Shown here in pieces: positions 52,055 through 62,506 of a stretch of DNA of 64,000 nt. The number at the start of each line of letters is the position of its first letter. The stretch's first letter is position 1. Source of the DNA: Pectinophora gossypiella (taxonomy: Eukaryota; Arthropoda; Insecta; Lepidoptera; Gelechiidae); assembly GCF_024362695.1 (NCBI RefSeq), contig NW_026063246.1, positions 930,001 to 994,000 of the forward strand, read 5' to 3'. Both the position numbers and the translations under genes were made by a program. The notes under the pieces are model-generated. The model did not search any database, had not been told where the DNA came from, and saw only the letters and a list, made by a program, of their open reading frames with translations.

Positions 52055-54853
52055 ATGACGGAACAAGATAATTTTCAAGAATTACAACAATTAAAACAAC
52101 AGAGAAGTTCATTAAAAGGAAAACTCACACGTATATGTAATTTCATACAAAGTTATAGTGCTACGAACAATACACTTCATGAGATCAAGGCGCGTCAAGC
52201 CGAACTGGAGAAAATTTTCATTAGATTCGACGAGTTGCAATCTGCGATCGAGTGCTGTGAATGCGACGATCCAGAACGTCAAGAGATTTACGAGCAAGAA
52301 CGACAAACTTTTGAAGACAAATATTACTTGGTGAAGTCGAAAATGGACGCCTTACTAACTGGGCCTATTATTACCGCACGATTGTCAACAGATCATCAAC
52401 AGCTTAGTTCGACCTTGAATCACGATACCATGTACAAGAAACCACGCGTTAAGTTACCTCAACTGGAATTACCAAGGTTCGATGGTGATATTCGGCAATG
52501 GCCGGCATTCAAGAATATCTTCATGGCTTCCGTAGATGACACCGACATACCAGTGGTCAACAAATTACAATATCTGAAGTCGTCACTCACGGGAGAAGCA
52601 GCGATCCTTATATCCTCATTGCTAGTGACGGAGGAAAATTATACCAAGGCCATGGAAATTCTATCAAGAAGGTACGAAAATAAAACAATAATTGTTAACT
52701 ATCACTTGAAATCGATCACTAATTTTTCAACTATCACAAGATATAACCTTAAAGATTTCTTAGTAACATTACAACAAAGTTTAGACTCATTAAAGGCTAT
52801 TAAGCTACCAGTTGACAGTTGGGACGCATTATTAGTGTTTATAATCTCTCAAAAACTTGATAATTCATTGCGAGCTGCATGGGAGCTCAATAGAAAGGAA
52901 AATACGATCCCTACAATGTGTGAATTGCTTGAGTTCCTTAACGCGCGTAGAACTGCATTTGAAATGTTAAATGCTGATAAGTACATTGATAAGACATATG
53001 TCAAAACCTCCCATGTCACATCTGCTGTAAATTCATCTTGTATATTGTGTCAAAACCAACATCAATTGCACAAGTGTCCTAATTACTTAGAACTCTCAGT
53101 TAATGATCGTATAAAAATGATTAAAGCTAAATCATTGTGTTATAACTGTTTACAGCCCTACCGAGCAAATCATGTGTGCTCAAAATACAAATGTCTAACA
53201 TGCCATGGTAGACATCACACCAGTATACATATGGACAGAAATCTACAGCAACAGCAGGTTAGCTTTGCTTCTGCAGATTTATATTGCAATGACTTACCTC
53301 CGATGCAATCTAACATTGTTTCTCTACCTACTGCTACTTCTATGGGTACACCCAATCCTAGCTACATTCACCTGCAACGACATGCAACTGCTACTTCTAT
53401 AGGTACACCTAACTCTAGCTACACTCAACTGCAACCACATGCAACTGCTACTTCTATGGGTACACCCAATCCTAGCTACACTCACCCGCAACCACATGCA
53501 ACTGCTACTTCTATAGGTACACCTAACTCTAGCTACACTCAACTGCAACCACATGCAACTGCTACTTCTATGGGTACACCCAATCTTAGCTACACTCACC
53601 TGCAACCATATGCAACTGCTACTTCTATAGGTACACCTAACTCTAGCTACACTCACCTGCAACCACATGCAACCACTACTTCTATGGGTACACCCAATTC
53701 TAGCTACACTCCCCTGCAACCACATGCAACCGCTACTTCTATAGGTACACCTAATACTAGCTACACTCAAATGCAACCACATGCATCTACTGACAACATT
53801 AAATTGCCTAACACTACACACACTCACGCTACGCCTTCTACTGTGCTTTCATCTCATACTAACAGACATCAAATATTGCTTTCCACAGCCATCATCCAAA
53901 TCCAAGATGCATCCGGAAAGTGGATAAACGCTCGAGCTCTCCTGGACGCAGGTAGCGAGGTCAACATTGCTACCCACAGACTGGCATCCATGCTTCAGCT
54001 TGCATGTAAAGGTGATATTTGTAATATTAGTGGCATAGGTAACACCCAAAAACAATCTCAAATGAGTATACATACTAGTATTTCTTCACGTTATACTAAC
54101 TACAAGGCTGATCTCACATTCATTGTGTTGGATAATATAGCAGTGCCGCTACCACACAACTATATACCTACACATACCTGGCACATACCAACTAAACAAG
54201 CACACACGCTTGCTGACCCTACTTTTTTCATACCTAGCTCAATTGACTTGCTTATTGGAGCTGAGCTCTTCTACTCCATACTACTGACAGGACGTATAAA
54301 ACTTGGTTCATGCTTACCTTTCTTAATTGAAACTACCCTAGGATGGGTTGTATCAGGTTCTTACATTCCTGATTCTAGTGAGCTTACTTCTGACTGCACT
54401 ACACCTGTTAGCATGCATTTATCACCTACTCCCACAGATGGCATACTCCAATCTTTCCGGGAACAGGAGGAAGTACTGTCTACACAAAAGTTAATCTCTC
54501 CTGATGACAAATACTGTGAGGAGTTGTACACCTCAACCACTACACAGAATAATGATGATATAATATCTACTGCTCAAGTGGTTAATATTTGCTCTACAAC
54601 AGGTATTAATTATTCATTTTTCTATGAGCATTTTAAAAGGTTTTCTAGCTATACTAACTTGTCTAGATCAATTTCATACTTATTCAGATTCATACATAAT
54701 TTGAAAAACAAGCATAATAAACTTACTTCTCATTTATCTGTTTCAGAGCTTAAACACTCACAGACTTTCATTCTACAGGCCACACAGCATCATTCATTCC
54801 ATAAGGAAATCCAAGAATTTATTTATTTATTTATTTATTTATTGAGGAATTAG
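52055..54853 (+). CDS. BEL-2 Gag-protease (RT/RNase H deleted)
   Basis: 932 residues from the ATG at 52055. Residues about 132-280 are the DUF1759-type Gag region (KLPQLELPRFDGD). Cysteine-rich zinc motifs start near 328 (CILCQNQHQLHKC, then CYNCLQ and CLTCHGRHHTSIH). Eight 19-residue repeats (SMGTPN.../SIGTPN...) cover about 428-580. Protease has LLDAGSEVN near 625, followed by the usual GAELFYSILL and LGWVVSG segment. After FREQEEVL...KYCEELYTSTT (about 805-828), which normally leads into RT, the protein passes in frame into the linker before integrase (HFKRFSSYTNLSRSISYLFRFI). The stop at 54851 results from the TTTA tract. Confidence 0.9.
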   Translation: MTEQDNFQELQQLKQQRSSLKGKLTRICNFIQSYSATNNTLHEIKARQAELEKIFIRFDELQSAIECCECDDPERQEIYEQERQTFEDKYYLVKSKMDALLTGPIITARLSTDHQQLSSTLNHDTMYKKPRVKLPQLELPRFDGDIRQWPAFKNIFMASVDDTDIPVVNKLQYLKSSLTGEAAILISSLLVTEENYTKAMEILSRRYENKTIIVNYHLKSITNFSTITRYNLKDFLVTLQQSLDSLKAIKLPVDSWDALLVFIISQKLDNSLRAAWELNRKENTIPTMCELLEFLNARRTAFEMLNADKYIDKTYVKTSHVTSAVNSSCILCQNQHQLHKCPNYLELSVNDRIKMIKAKSLCYNCLQPYRANHVCSKYKCLTCHGRHHTSIHMDRNLQQQQVSFASADLYCNDLPPMQSNIVSLPTATSMGTPNPSYIHLQRHATATSIGTPNSSYTQLQPHATATSMGTPNPSYTHPQPHATATSIGTPNSSYTQLQPHATATSMGTPNLSYTHLQPYATATSIGTPNSSYTHLQPHATTTSMGTPNSSYTPLQPHATATSIGTPNTSYTQMQPHASTDNIKLPNTTHTHATPSTVLSSHTNRHQILLSTAIIQIQDASGKWINARALLDAGSEVNIATHRLASMLQLACKGDICNISGIGNTQKQSQMSIHTSISSRYTNYKADLTFIVLDNIAVPLPHNYIPTHTWHIPTKQAHTLADPTFFIPSSIDLLIGAELFYSILLTGRIKLGSCLPFLIETTLGWVVSGSYIPDSSELTSDCTTPVSMHLSPTPTDGILQSFREQEEVLSTQKLISPDDKYCEELYTSTTTQNNDDIISTAQVVNICSTTGINYSFFYEHFKRFSSYTNLSRSISYLFRFIHNLKNKHNKLTSHLSVSELKHSQTFILQATQHHSFHKEIQEFIYLFIYLLRN
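54817..54843 (+). repeat. TTTA microsatellite in the BEL-2 coding region
   Basis: Six consecutive TTTA units between the codons for Gln-Glu and Glu-Glu; causes the frame break. Confidence 0.85.
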
Positions 54854-56196
54854 AGACTTTACAACACAACACTAACATACATATCCAACCTCTGACAAGC
54901 TCTCACAAATTATATACTTTTACTTCTAGCCCTATTAGAAAACTGAACCCTTTCTTAGATAATGACAACATCTTACGAGTTGGAGGTCGCATACAACACT
55001 CAGACATACCATACAATCAGGCTCACCCTATCATACTACCAAACAAAGACCACATAACCACACTGATAATACGTCACTATCACTACAAACTTCTTCACGC
55101 TGGCATACAGAACACACTCTACAACATAAGACTTACATATTGGCCTATAGGTGGTAGACGTGAAGTAAAGAAATGTATACATTCTTGTACTAGATGTATT
55201 AGGTATCGTGGATCAGTCTGTGGACAGCAAATGTCTAACTTACCCGCACCTCGAGTCACGCTTACTCGTGCGTTTACCCACGTAGGGATTGATTATAGTG
55301 GCGCCATAGCCATAAGGAGTTCTATGACTAGAAACTGTAGATATTCTAAAGGTTACATATGTTTATTTGTGTGTATGGCTACTCGTGCAATTCACTTGGA
55401 GTTGGTCACTGATTTGTCCACTCAAGCCTTTATATGTGCCCTGAAAAGATTTGTATCTAGACGAGGTATTCCTACTTGTTTGTATACAGATAATGCAACC
55501 AATTTTAAAGGCTCTAAATCAGAATTACATGACTTATATAAGATGTTTTTAAATGACAAATGTTACAGTGAAATAACAGACTTCTGCGCCTCAAACTGCA
55601 TTGAATTTAAATTTACTATTCCTCTAGCAAGCCATATGGGCGGTATATACGAGGCAGGCATTAAATCTGTTAAATCATTGCTTAAAAGATACTTATTTAG
55701 TACTAAATTGACATATGAGTTACTTTACACTGTGTTGGTACAGGTAGAAGGGATTCTGAACTCTAGGCCCTTATATCCTATAACTGATTTGCCTAATGAC
55801 TTAACTTGCTTGACCCCTGCTCATTTTATCATTGGCACAGCGCTAACTGACTTACCTGAACCTAATCAGCTTGACATTAATGAAAATAGATTAAATGTTT
55901 ATAAAAGAATAATACAAATAAAACAAAGATTTTGGAAACAATTTTACTCTTGCTACTTATCAGAATTACAAACTAGAAATAAATGGCTTAATGTTCATAA
56001 AAACTTAAATTGTGGAGACTTAGTTATCATTAAAGATGAGGCTACTCCTCCTACTTTTTGGCCCTTGGGCAGAGTTGTTTCTACGAATATTAATAAAACT
56101 GATGGTCTAATTAGATCAGTAGTTGTTCGTACTTCTAAAGGTAACTTTACTAGACCTATACATAAGCTAATTTTATTGCCAAGTAAGACTGAATGA
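54844..56196 (+). pseudogene. BEL-2 integrase, separated by a frameshift
   Basis: This frame is -1 relative to the Gag-protease frame and open from the TTTA tract to 56196 (450 codons; first ATG at 55231). It holds the integrase zinc domain (HYKLLHAG, then CIHSCTRCIRYR), catalytic D in VGIDYSG, D in YTDNATNF and E in GGIYEAGIKSV, and a DUF5641-like end with FWPLGRVV. All catalytic residues are kept. Removing five TTTA units (20 bp) would put it in frame with the upstream ORF, so the split is recent and single-step. Confidence 0.85.
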
Positions 56197-56910
56197 TACT
56201 TTGTAATGTACCTAACTACATAATACTTATTATTAGTTTTGTCATATGTATAAATTACCTAATTTAAGTACCTACTTGCTTGTATTAAGCTGTTTAACTT
56301 AAGATAAATTACTTTAAATTACTTACTTACCTTCGTATTATGCATAATGTTAAACTTTGAATGATATCATACCTACTCTATTTAGCCTATAATTTGTATC
56401 CTATATAAATAATAATAGCATAAAAAAAAAATATCTTACCTTGTAAATCCTATAATTTTATCTACTTTAAATCTTGCTATAAATTTGTTTTGTAAAATAT
56501 GCTAAATACTTGCCATTTAAATATTCTCTTTATTAAGTACATACTCAATCTATTAAGTATATAGAGTAAAGTTTGACTATAGTTTGCCTACTGTGTAACA
56601 CTACCCCTAACTTACTAAATTAAAATTTAATTACTTACCTTACTTACCTTTACCAAATATACTTACTGTTACGATGTACTTCCTTTGTTGCTATTGATGT
56701 AGATAATAATTATCTTGTGTACTTAATACTTAAGGATCTATTCTTCTAATTAATGATAGTAGGATATCTTAATCTTGTGATACTAATGGTCTACATATTA
56801 AGGTTGGTTCTATTTGCTACTTAAATAAAAAACAGGACTCCTAAAGTCAAACATTTATTTTTATATAAACTTTATTTTAAGTTTTTCACCTTTTTAGGGG
56901 TGGCGAGAAA
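56197..56910. other. BEL-2 3' untranslated region
   Basis: AT-rich, no coding frame, ends in the purine tract next to the 3' LTR. Confidence 0.6.
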
Positions 56911-57133
56911 TGTTTAGTATTCATTCACAGGATTCATACTAAATTCATTCTTCCCTTCATTCTCTCTCTGTTCGCCCAACCTCCGCAGCGTCAATACGTG
57001 TATTTAGTGTACTGTGTTTTGTACCTTTTTTCTTTCACATATAAATAAATAACAAGTGATTGTAAAAGTGACTTTTTGTTAATAACGCCCTGCTGCATTA
57101 GAACATTCTTTTATCAATCAAAATAGTGAACAA
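56911..57133 (+). repeat. BEL-2 3' LTR
   Basis: 223 bp, preceded by a purine tract and followed by AAAAC (57134-57138). Confidence 0.9.
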
Positions 57134-57138
57134 AAACT

Positions 57139-58022
57139 ACTGGACGGATTTTAATGAAACTTGGTACAAATATTCTTCATACTCCTGGGCAGGTTATAGT
57201 ATACTTTTCATCACGCTACAATCAATAGGAGCAGAGTAGTGAAGGGAAATTTTGGGAAAACGGGAGAAGTTATACCATTTTTTAAGCTTCCGTCGCGTGA
57301 GCAGCCTTAATGGTTAAAGTTACATAGAAATCATGTATGACGGAAATATCTAAATATATAAAAGGAGAAACTGACTGACTGACATATCAACGCACAGCCT
57401 AAACGGCTAAACGTAGGCACTTGAAATTTGGAAGAGACGTAGCTTAGGTACCGTAGAGGTGCACTAAGAAAGGAATTCCCGAAATTCCTACGGGAACGGG
57501 AATTAGCGGGAAAATCCTTTTGGATGAAAAATCTAAACCACTCAAGTTAGACGTTTCAACTTTAACATGCAGGTACCTTAGGTACCGTAGAGGTGCACTA
57601 AGAAAGGAATTCCCGAAATTCTTACGGGAACGGGAAAATCCTTTTGTATGAAAAATCTAAACCACTCAAGTTAGACGTTTGAAATTTGACATGCAGGTAC
57701 CTTAGTAAACTTAAAGCTTAGTTGCAACAGGATATTGCAAAATTCCCACGGGAATGGGAGTTAGCGGGAAAAAACATTTGTATGAAAAAATCTAAACCGC
57801 GTAAGATAGGAGTAGATGTTTTTAATCTAGCATGCATGCATACCTAAGTTTAGTTATGGCTGCGTTTTGAAAAATGGGAGTTAGCGGGGAAAAAATGTTG
57901 TATGAAAAAATCTATACTGCATAAGTTAGATGCTTGAAATTTGACATGCACTCCCACACACACAAAGATCTCTCTTTTATAACACGCTACGCGGACGAAG
58001 TCGCGGGCAAAAGCTAGTATAG
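57139..58022 (-). repeat. Inverted copy of the repeat block, part 2
   Basis: Reverse complement of about 11121-12010, with the same series of 115-130-bp units. Continuous with 51388-51507 once BEL-2 is removed. Confidence 0.8.
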
Positions 58023-58062
58023 ATTATAATTCGTATATGCTCTCTAAAAAGTCTGAAATAAA

Positions 58063-58808
58063 ATTAAGCAAAATGAAAAATTTTGAAAAAAACCCACGAC
58101 GGTAAAAATCTCATCGAAAAAGAATAAAATAACTCAAAACCCCCGACTTAACCCAATTATTATGTAACGAAATATTATATTAGACTTAAAAATACTTTCT
58201 AAAAAAGAGTTGATATCTCGAGACATCGGTAATAGATTACTTAAGTACCTAACAATGAATATGGATGTTTACAGTTTTTTCCTAACGTGTCTGTTTCTCG
58301 AAGATATACTTAAATGTAGCGATAATAATTTTACCATAATACATAACCGAGGAATATCCGTCGGGGGCTGCCTTTTCTATATGAAATTTCAACAAAAAAT
58401 TAATCATACTCATAAGTGTATTTTATGTCGTCGTTAAACATCTACAATTCTTCAATAATTGTATTCACGTCACTAGAAAAACTTTAGCTGGGTTAATGGC
58501 AGCCCCCGACGGATATTCCTCGGTTATGTATTATGGTAAAATTATTATCGCTACATTTAAGTATATCTTCGAGAAACAGACACGTTAGGAAAAAACTGTA
58601 AACATCCATATTCATTGTTAGGTACTTAAGTATATCTATTACCGATGTCTCGAGATATCAACTCTTTTTTAGAAAGTATTTTTAAGTCTAATATAATATT
58701 TCGTTACATAATAATTGGGTTAAGTCGGGGGTTTTGAGTTATTTTATTCTTTTTCGATGAGATTTTTACCGTCGTGGGTTTTTTTCAAAATTTTTCATTT
58801 TGCTTAAT
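58063..58808. mobile_element. Fold-back element with CCCACGACGG arms, copy 2
   Basis: Near-identical to 10333-11079. Here one end abuts the helicase fragment directly (GCTTAAT|CTAG), whereas in the left copy about 2.75 kb separates them. Confidence 0.75.
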
Positions 58809-58815
58809 CTAGTTT

Positions 58816-59079
58816 TTAGTTTTTATTTCGCATTCTGTTTAATTCATTTAGTGCTTCATTATTGCAAGGTTTCGTGCCCGTTAGTTTATTGCAGTCCAAC
58901 TCCTCTATACGTAGTCCCTGCAAAGATCTTACTATACTAAGAGCCACGTAGGCTTGACCTTCTTCAAACAGTTTCGCACCTAAGTATACGACTGCGTGAT
59001 CCACAGTGCTGCCCTGCATTTTATGTATTGTAGAAGCCCATGATAGTATTAAAGGCAACATTCTTCTTTTAGCCGTCAT
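58816..59079 (-). pseudogene. Helitron helicase C-terminal fragment (copy 3)
   Basis: 87 residues. It shares the arginine-to-isoleucine change (ALSIVRS), GAK and EALNEL with copy 1, but shares the adjacent SINE with copy 2. It has one private change, MTAKRRM. Confidence 0.8.
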
Positions 59080-59104
59080 CCCAGATTCAATTTCTAAATT
59101 TTAA

Positions 59105-59338
59105 TACATACATACACATACATAAACTCACGCCCGTAATCGCTAGTGGGGTGGGCAGAGCCACAAGTAATCAAAGACAACTTGCAGCCACTGTTGATAC
59201 GATGTCGTAAGCTGGATATGATGAACCTTATGGTGATAAGGGATCAGCCTATCGCCCATAACATTAGTCCATCATGTTAGAGGACACAAATAAATAAAAA
59301 TAAATTAAAACGCAAACGCACGCGTATTAATTTTATTA
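59105..59338 (+). mobile_element. SINE beside helicase copy 3
   Basis: Same SINE, same position and same flanking CTAAATTTTAAT duplication as at 39345-39578; differs by few bases (for example CCGTAATCGCTAGTG). Confidence 0.75.
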
Positions 59339-59339
59339 T

Positions 59340-61030
59340 TATTTACTAAATTTTAATTTTATTATTATACGCCATTTAGTGGCTGCGCCCATCTTAAATA
59401 TTGAGGTTGTATAGTGCACTGTATTCTTCTTGTCAAGCCCTTTTATTTGATACCCATATTGGTGGGATTGATAAAAAATTGTTATAAGCCATTTGGTAGC
59501 GGCGGCCATCTTAGATTTCAATTTTGCATAGTAAATTGTATTCTACTTGTTGAGACCTTTCATTTGATACTCATGTTGATGGGATTGATAAAACCTAAGT
59601 TATCCGCCATTTTGTAGAGGCCGCAATCTTGGATTTTAATTTTATATAGTACATTGTATTCTACTGGTTGAGCACTTTCATTTGATACCCATATTGATAG
59701 GATTGATAAAACCTACGTTATCCGCCATTTTGTAGCGGCCGCCATCTTGGATTTAATTTTTTTTAGTATATTGTATTCTGCTTGTTGAGCCCTTTCATTT
59801 GATACCCATATTGATGGGATTGATAAAACCTACGTTATCCGACGGATTGATAAAACCTACGTTATCCGCCATTTTGTAGCGGCCGCCATCTTGGATTTAA
59901 ATTTGTTTAGTATATTGTATTCTGCTTGTTGAGCCCTTTCATTTGATACTCATATTGATGGGATTGATAAAACCTACGTTATCCGCCATTTTGTAGCGGC
60001 CGCCATCTTGGATTTATAATGATAATGAATAAACATAATTGTATTGTCACCAAAATCCAAAGTGTATACAAAATTTTAGATTAATCGGTTGACAGAAAGA
60101 GGGTGAAATTTGAATTACTAAATTTGACCCAAGAATAAATAAAACAATTGGGGTGAGCTAAATATAAAACCGTTTAATTTTGCATAGTAAATTGTATTCT
60201 ACTTGTTGAGACCTTTCATTTGATACCCATGTTGATGGGATTGATAAAACCTAAGTTATCCGCCATTTTGTAGAGGCCGCCATCTTGGATTTTAATTTTA
60301 TATAGTACATTGTATTCTACTGGTTGAGCATTTTCATTTGATACCCATATTGATAGGATTGATAAAACCTACGTTATCCGCCATTTTGTACCGGCCGCCA
60401 TCTTGGATTTAATTTTTTTAGTATATTGTGTTCTGCTTGTTGAGCCCTTTCATTTGATACCTATATTGATGGGATTGATAAAACCTACGTTATCCGCCAT
60501 TTTGTAGCGGCCGCCATCTTGGATTTAATTTTATATAGTACATTGTATTCTACTGGTTGAGCATTTTCATTTGATACCCATATTGATAGGATTGATAAAA
60601 CCTACGTTATCCGCCATTTTGTACCGGCCGCCATCTTGGATTTAATTTTTTTTAGTATATTGTGTTCTGCTTGTTGAGCCCTTTCATTTGATACCTATAT
60701 TGATGGGATTGATAAAACCTACGTTATCCGCCATTTTGTAGCGGCCGCCATCTTGGATTTAATTTTTTTTTAGTATTTTGTATTCTGCTTGTTGAGCCCT
60801 TTCATTTGATACCCATATTGATGGGATTGATAAAACCTACGTTATCCGCCATTTTGTAGCGGCCGCCATCTTGGATTTATAATGATAATGAATAAACATA
60901 ATTGTATTGTCACCAAAATCCAAAGTGTATACAAAATTTCAGATTAATCGGTTGACAGGAAGAGGGTGAAATTTGAATTACTAAATTTGACCCAAGAATA
61001 AAACAAACGGGGTGAGCTAAATAAAACCGT
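59340..61030 (-). repeat. 118-bp satellite array, copy 3
   Basis: Same monomers and unique leader as the other arrays. It includes the short internal duplication seen in copy 1 (near 59835) and an extra two-monomer duplication around 60530-60770. Confidence 0.85.
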
Positions 61031-61034
61031 TTAA

Positions 61035-61146
61035 AAAAATAGGTAAAAAAACTTTTTAAGTTAAACGGTTTTATGTTAAACATACATTGCAATGTTTAAG
61101 CTAAATGTACTAAAAACCAAAAAATAATAAAATAGATACAGTCGTG
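61035..61146 (+). mobile_element. Truncated fold-back MITE (AATAGGT ends)
   Basis: Only the first about 110 bp of the arm is present, stopping at GATACAGTCGTG. The junction with satellite is the same as at 42290-42300. Confidence 0.7.
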
Positions 61147-62074
61147 TGTTAGCTATTTTATATATTTCATAATTGTTGTCATGTTTTCATAAAATAATAA
61201 TAATAAAAAAAAAAGAAAAAGAAAAGAAAAATGTATAATGTCTTAAGTAGTAGTCGGCTAGCTGTCAGATGGAGAAATTGTGTTTTCGATTTGTACTCTG
61301 TTCCTGTGAATAAACTAAACATCAACCGATCTTCGGGAGTATAATTTACGACGAGAACCCTGGTAATACAATAAGGATAATATTTCAGAAGTCGGGATTG
61401 ACCGTTGGAGAAAATCTGCTGGCATGTAACCTCTTTATTATTTAAATCACTACCGACCTACCGACCGTTTACGAAAATGTTACCTACATGATTTTATAAT
61501 CATATATGTCGGGAATTAAGAATAGAATGAATAATTTACACTTAACTTATAGCTACGTCTCTTGCCCTAATAAACAACAAACAATCGTGATATTGCGGCA
61601 AGTAGTTATAGATAAAAACAACAACTTAGTCATTTCTCGTAATCACCTGTGAAACTGAGCATGTTATTTAGTGTCGAGACATTGCATCGCACCAAAGTGT
61701 TTGGCCCATTTGATTGTAATATTTCTCCAGTCTAATTGAACATAATTACTTAATTATTAATTTTATTAATTTTCTGAAACTACCTCATAAAACCAGTTTT
61801 TTGTAACAGATTACTTTTGTAAATCTCTTTTTTTGAAATAAATATTTTTCTATTTTCTATTTTCTATTTCTAATTAGCTACCTATTATATTACAAACATG
61901 TCTACGGCGGGTGTGGTAATTATCTACTTGTATAGTGCAAACTAATAGTGTAAGTAGGTACCTACGAACAAACATTGTAATTAAATATGGTCATCGGAAA
62001 GCGTACGTACCCACAGCCGTCAGAACTACGTCACCCGTTTCTTTTGCTTTTATGTTTATGACGACAAAGATTAT
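61147..62074. other. Intergenic stretch, end of the repeat block
   Basis: No gene. An A-rich run lies near 61200-61230 and a TTTTCTATTTTC run near 61847-61868. Similarity to the left side of the window stops at about 61146. Some of this could be the 5' LTR of the element whose Gag starts at 62507, but the partner LTR is outside the window. Confidence 0.35.
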
Positions 62075-62210
62075 GCACATAGTACGTGTGGCGCAGTGTA
62101 CAAAGTCCTGGGTTCGATCCCCAGCCGAGGGCATTAGAAGAATGAACTTGAATACATGAGTTGGTTCTGGGTGTCATTTGTGTATGTTATTGCGGGTGTC
62201 TATAACCGCA
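62075..62210 (+). mobile_element. tRNA-like SINE fragment
   Basis: Contains ACGTGTGGCGCAGTGTACAA and a B-box-like GGTTCGATCCCCAGCCGAGG, followed by the GTTGGTTCTGGGTG and GGTGTCTATAACC words found in lepidopteran SINE bodies. The A box is degenerate and the tRNA fold is incomplete, so it is not a tRNA gene. Confidence 0.5.
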
Positions 62211-62506
62211 AATAATATAACCGAAAGACGAATACTTATATTTTAAACTAGCTTAAATTTAATAATTTATAAATAATACGATGATAACGATCAGTTACAT
62301 GTATTCATTGCATAATAATAAATGTTATTATTCTCTTCTCTTCCCCTCTCCCACACCTACACCTTTATTTTCCTTTATTTCCTTCATATATACACACACA
62401 CATTCACTCACTCATTTTTTTTTCTTCTACATTCTTACATCTACTACCATGTTATGCTGTTATGTGGACAAATACATAGCCTCCACCCATACCAGATTTC
62501 TGAGAT
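62211..62506. other. Leader of the edge Gag ORF
   Basis: No gene; pyrimidine-rich near 62330-62430. Probably the 5' leader of the retroelement that follows; no clear primer-binding site was found. Confidence 0.35.

Larger units (their letters stand above)
51513..57133 (+). mobile_element. BEL/Pao element lacking RT and RNase H (BEL-2)
   Basis: 5621 bp with LTRs 51513-51734 and 56911-57133 that I read as differing by one substitution and one single-base indel. Target duplication is AAAAC, and the uninterrupted target is visible at about 12010 in the left repeat copy. A purine tract AGGGGTGGCGAGAAA precedes the 3' LTR. The coding part has Gag, protease and integrase but no reverse transcriptase or RNase H. 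It must have used enzymes supplied in trans for its last transposition. A TTTA expansion later broke the frame before the integrase. Confidence 0.92.

Noticed and set aside
53324..53827. 167-codon frame on the minus strand opposite BEL-2 Gag
   Set aside because: It exists only because the 57-bp repeats on the coding strand have no stop in that frame.
54817..54853. Programmed -1 frameshift between protease and integrase in BEL-2
   Set aside because: No classical slippery heptamer; the offset is explained exactly by 20 bp of TTTA repeats and BEL-1 has one continuous frame.
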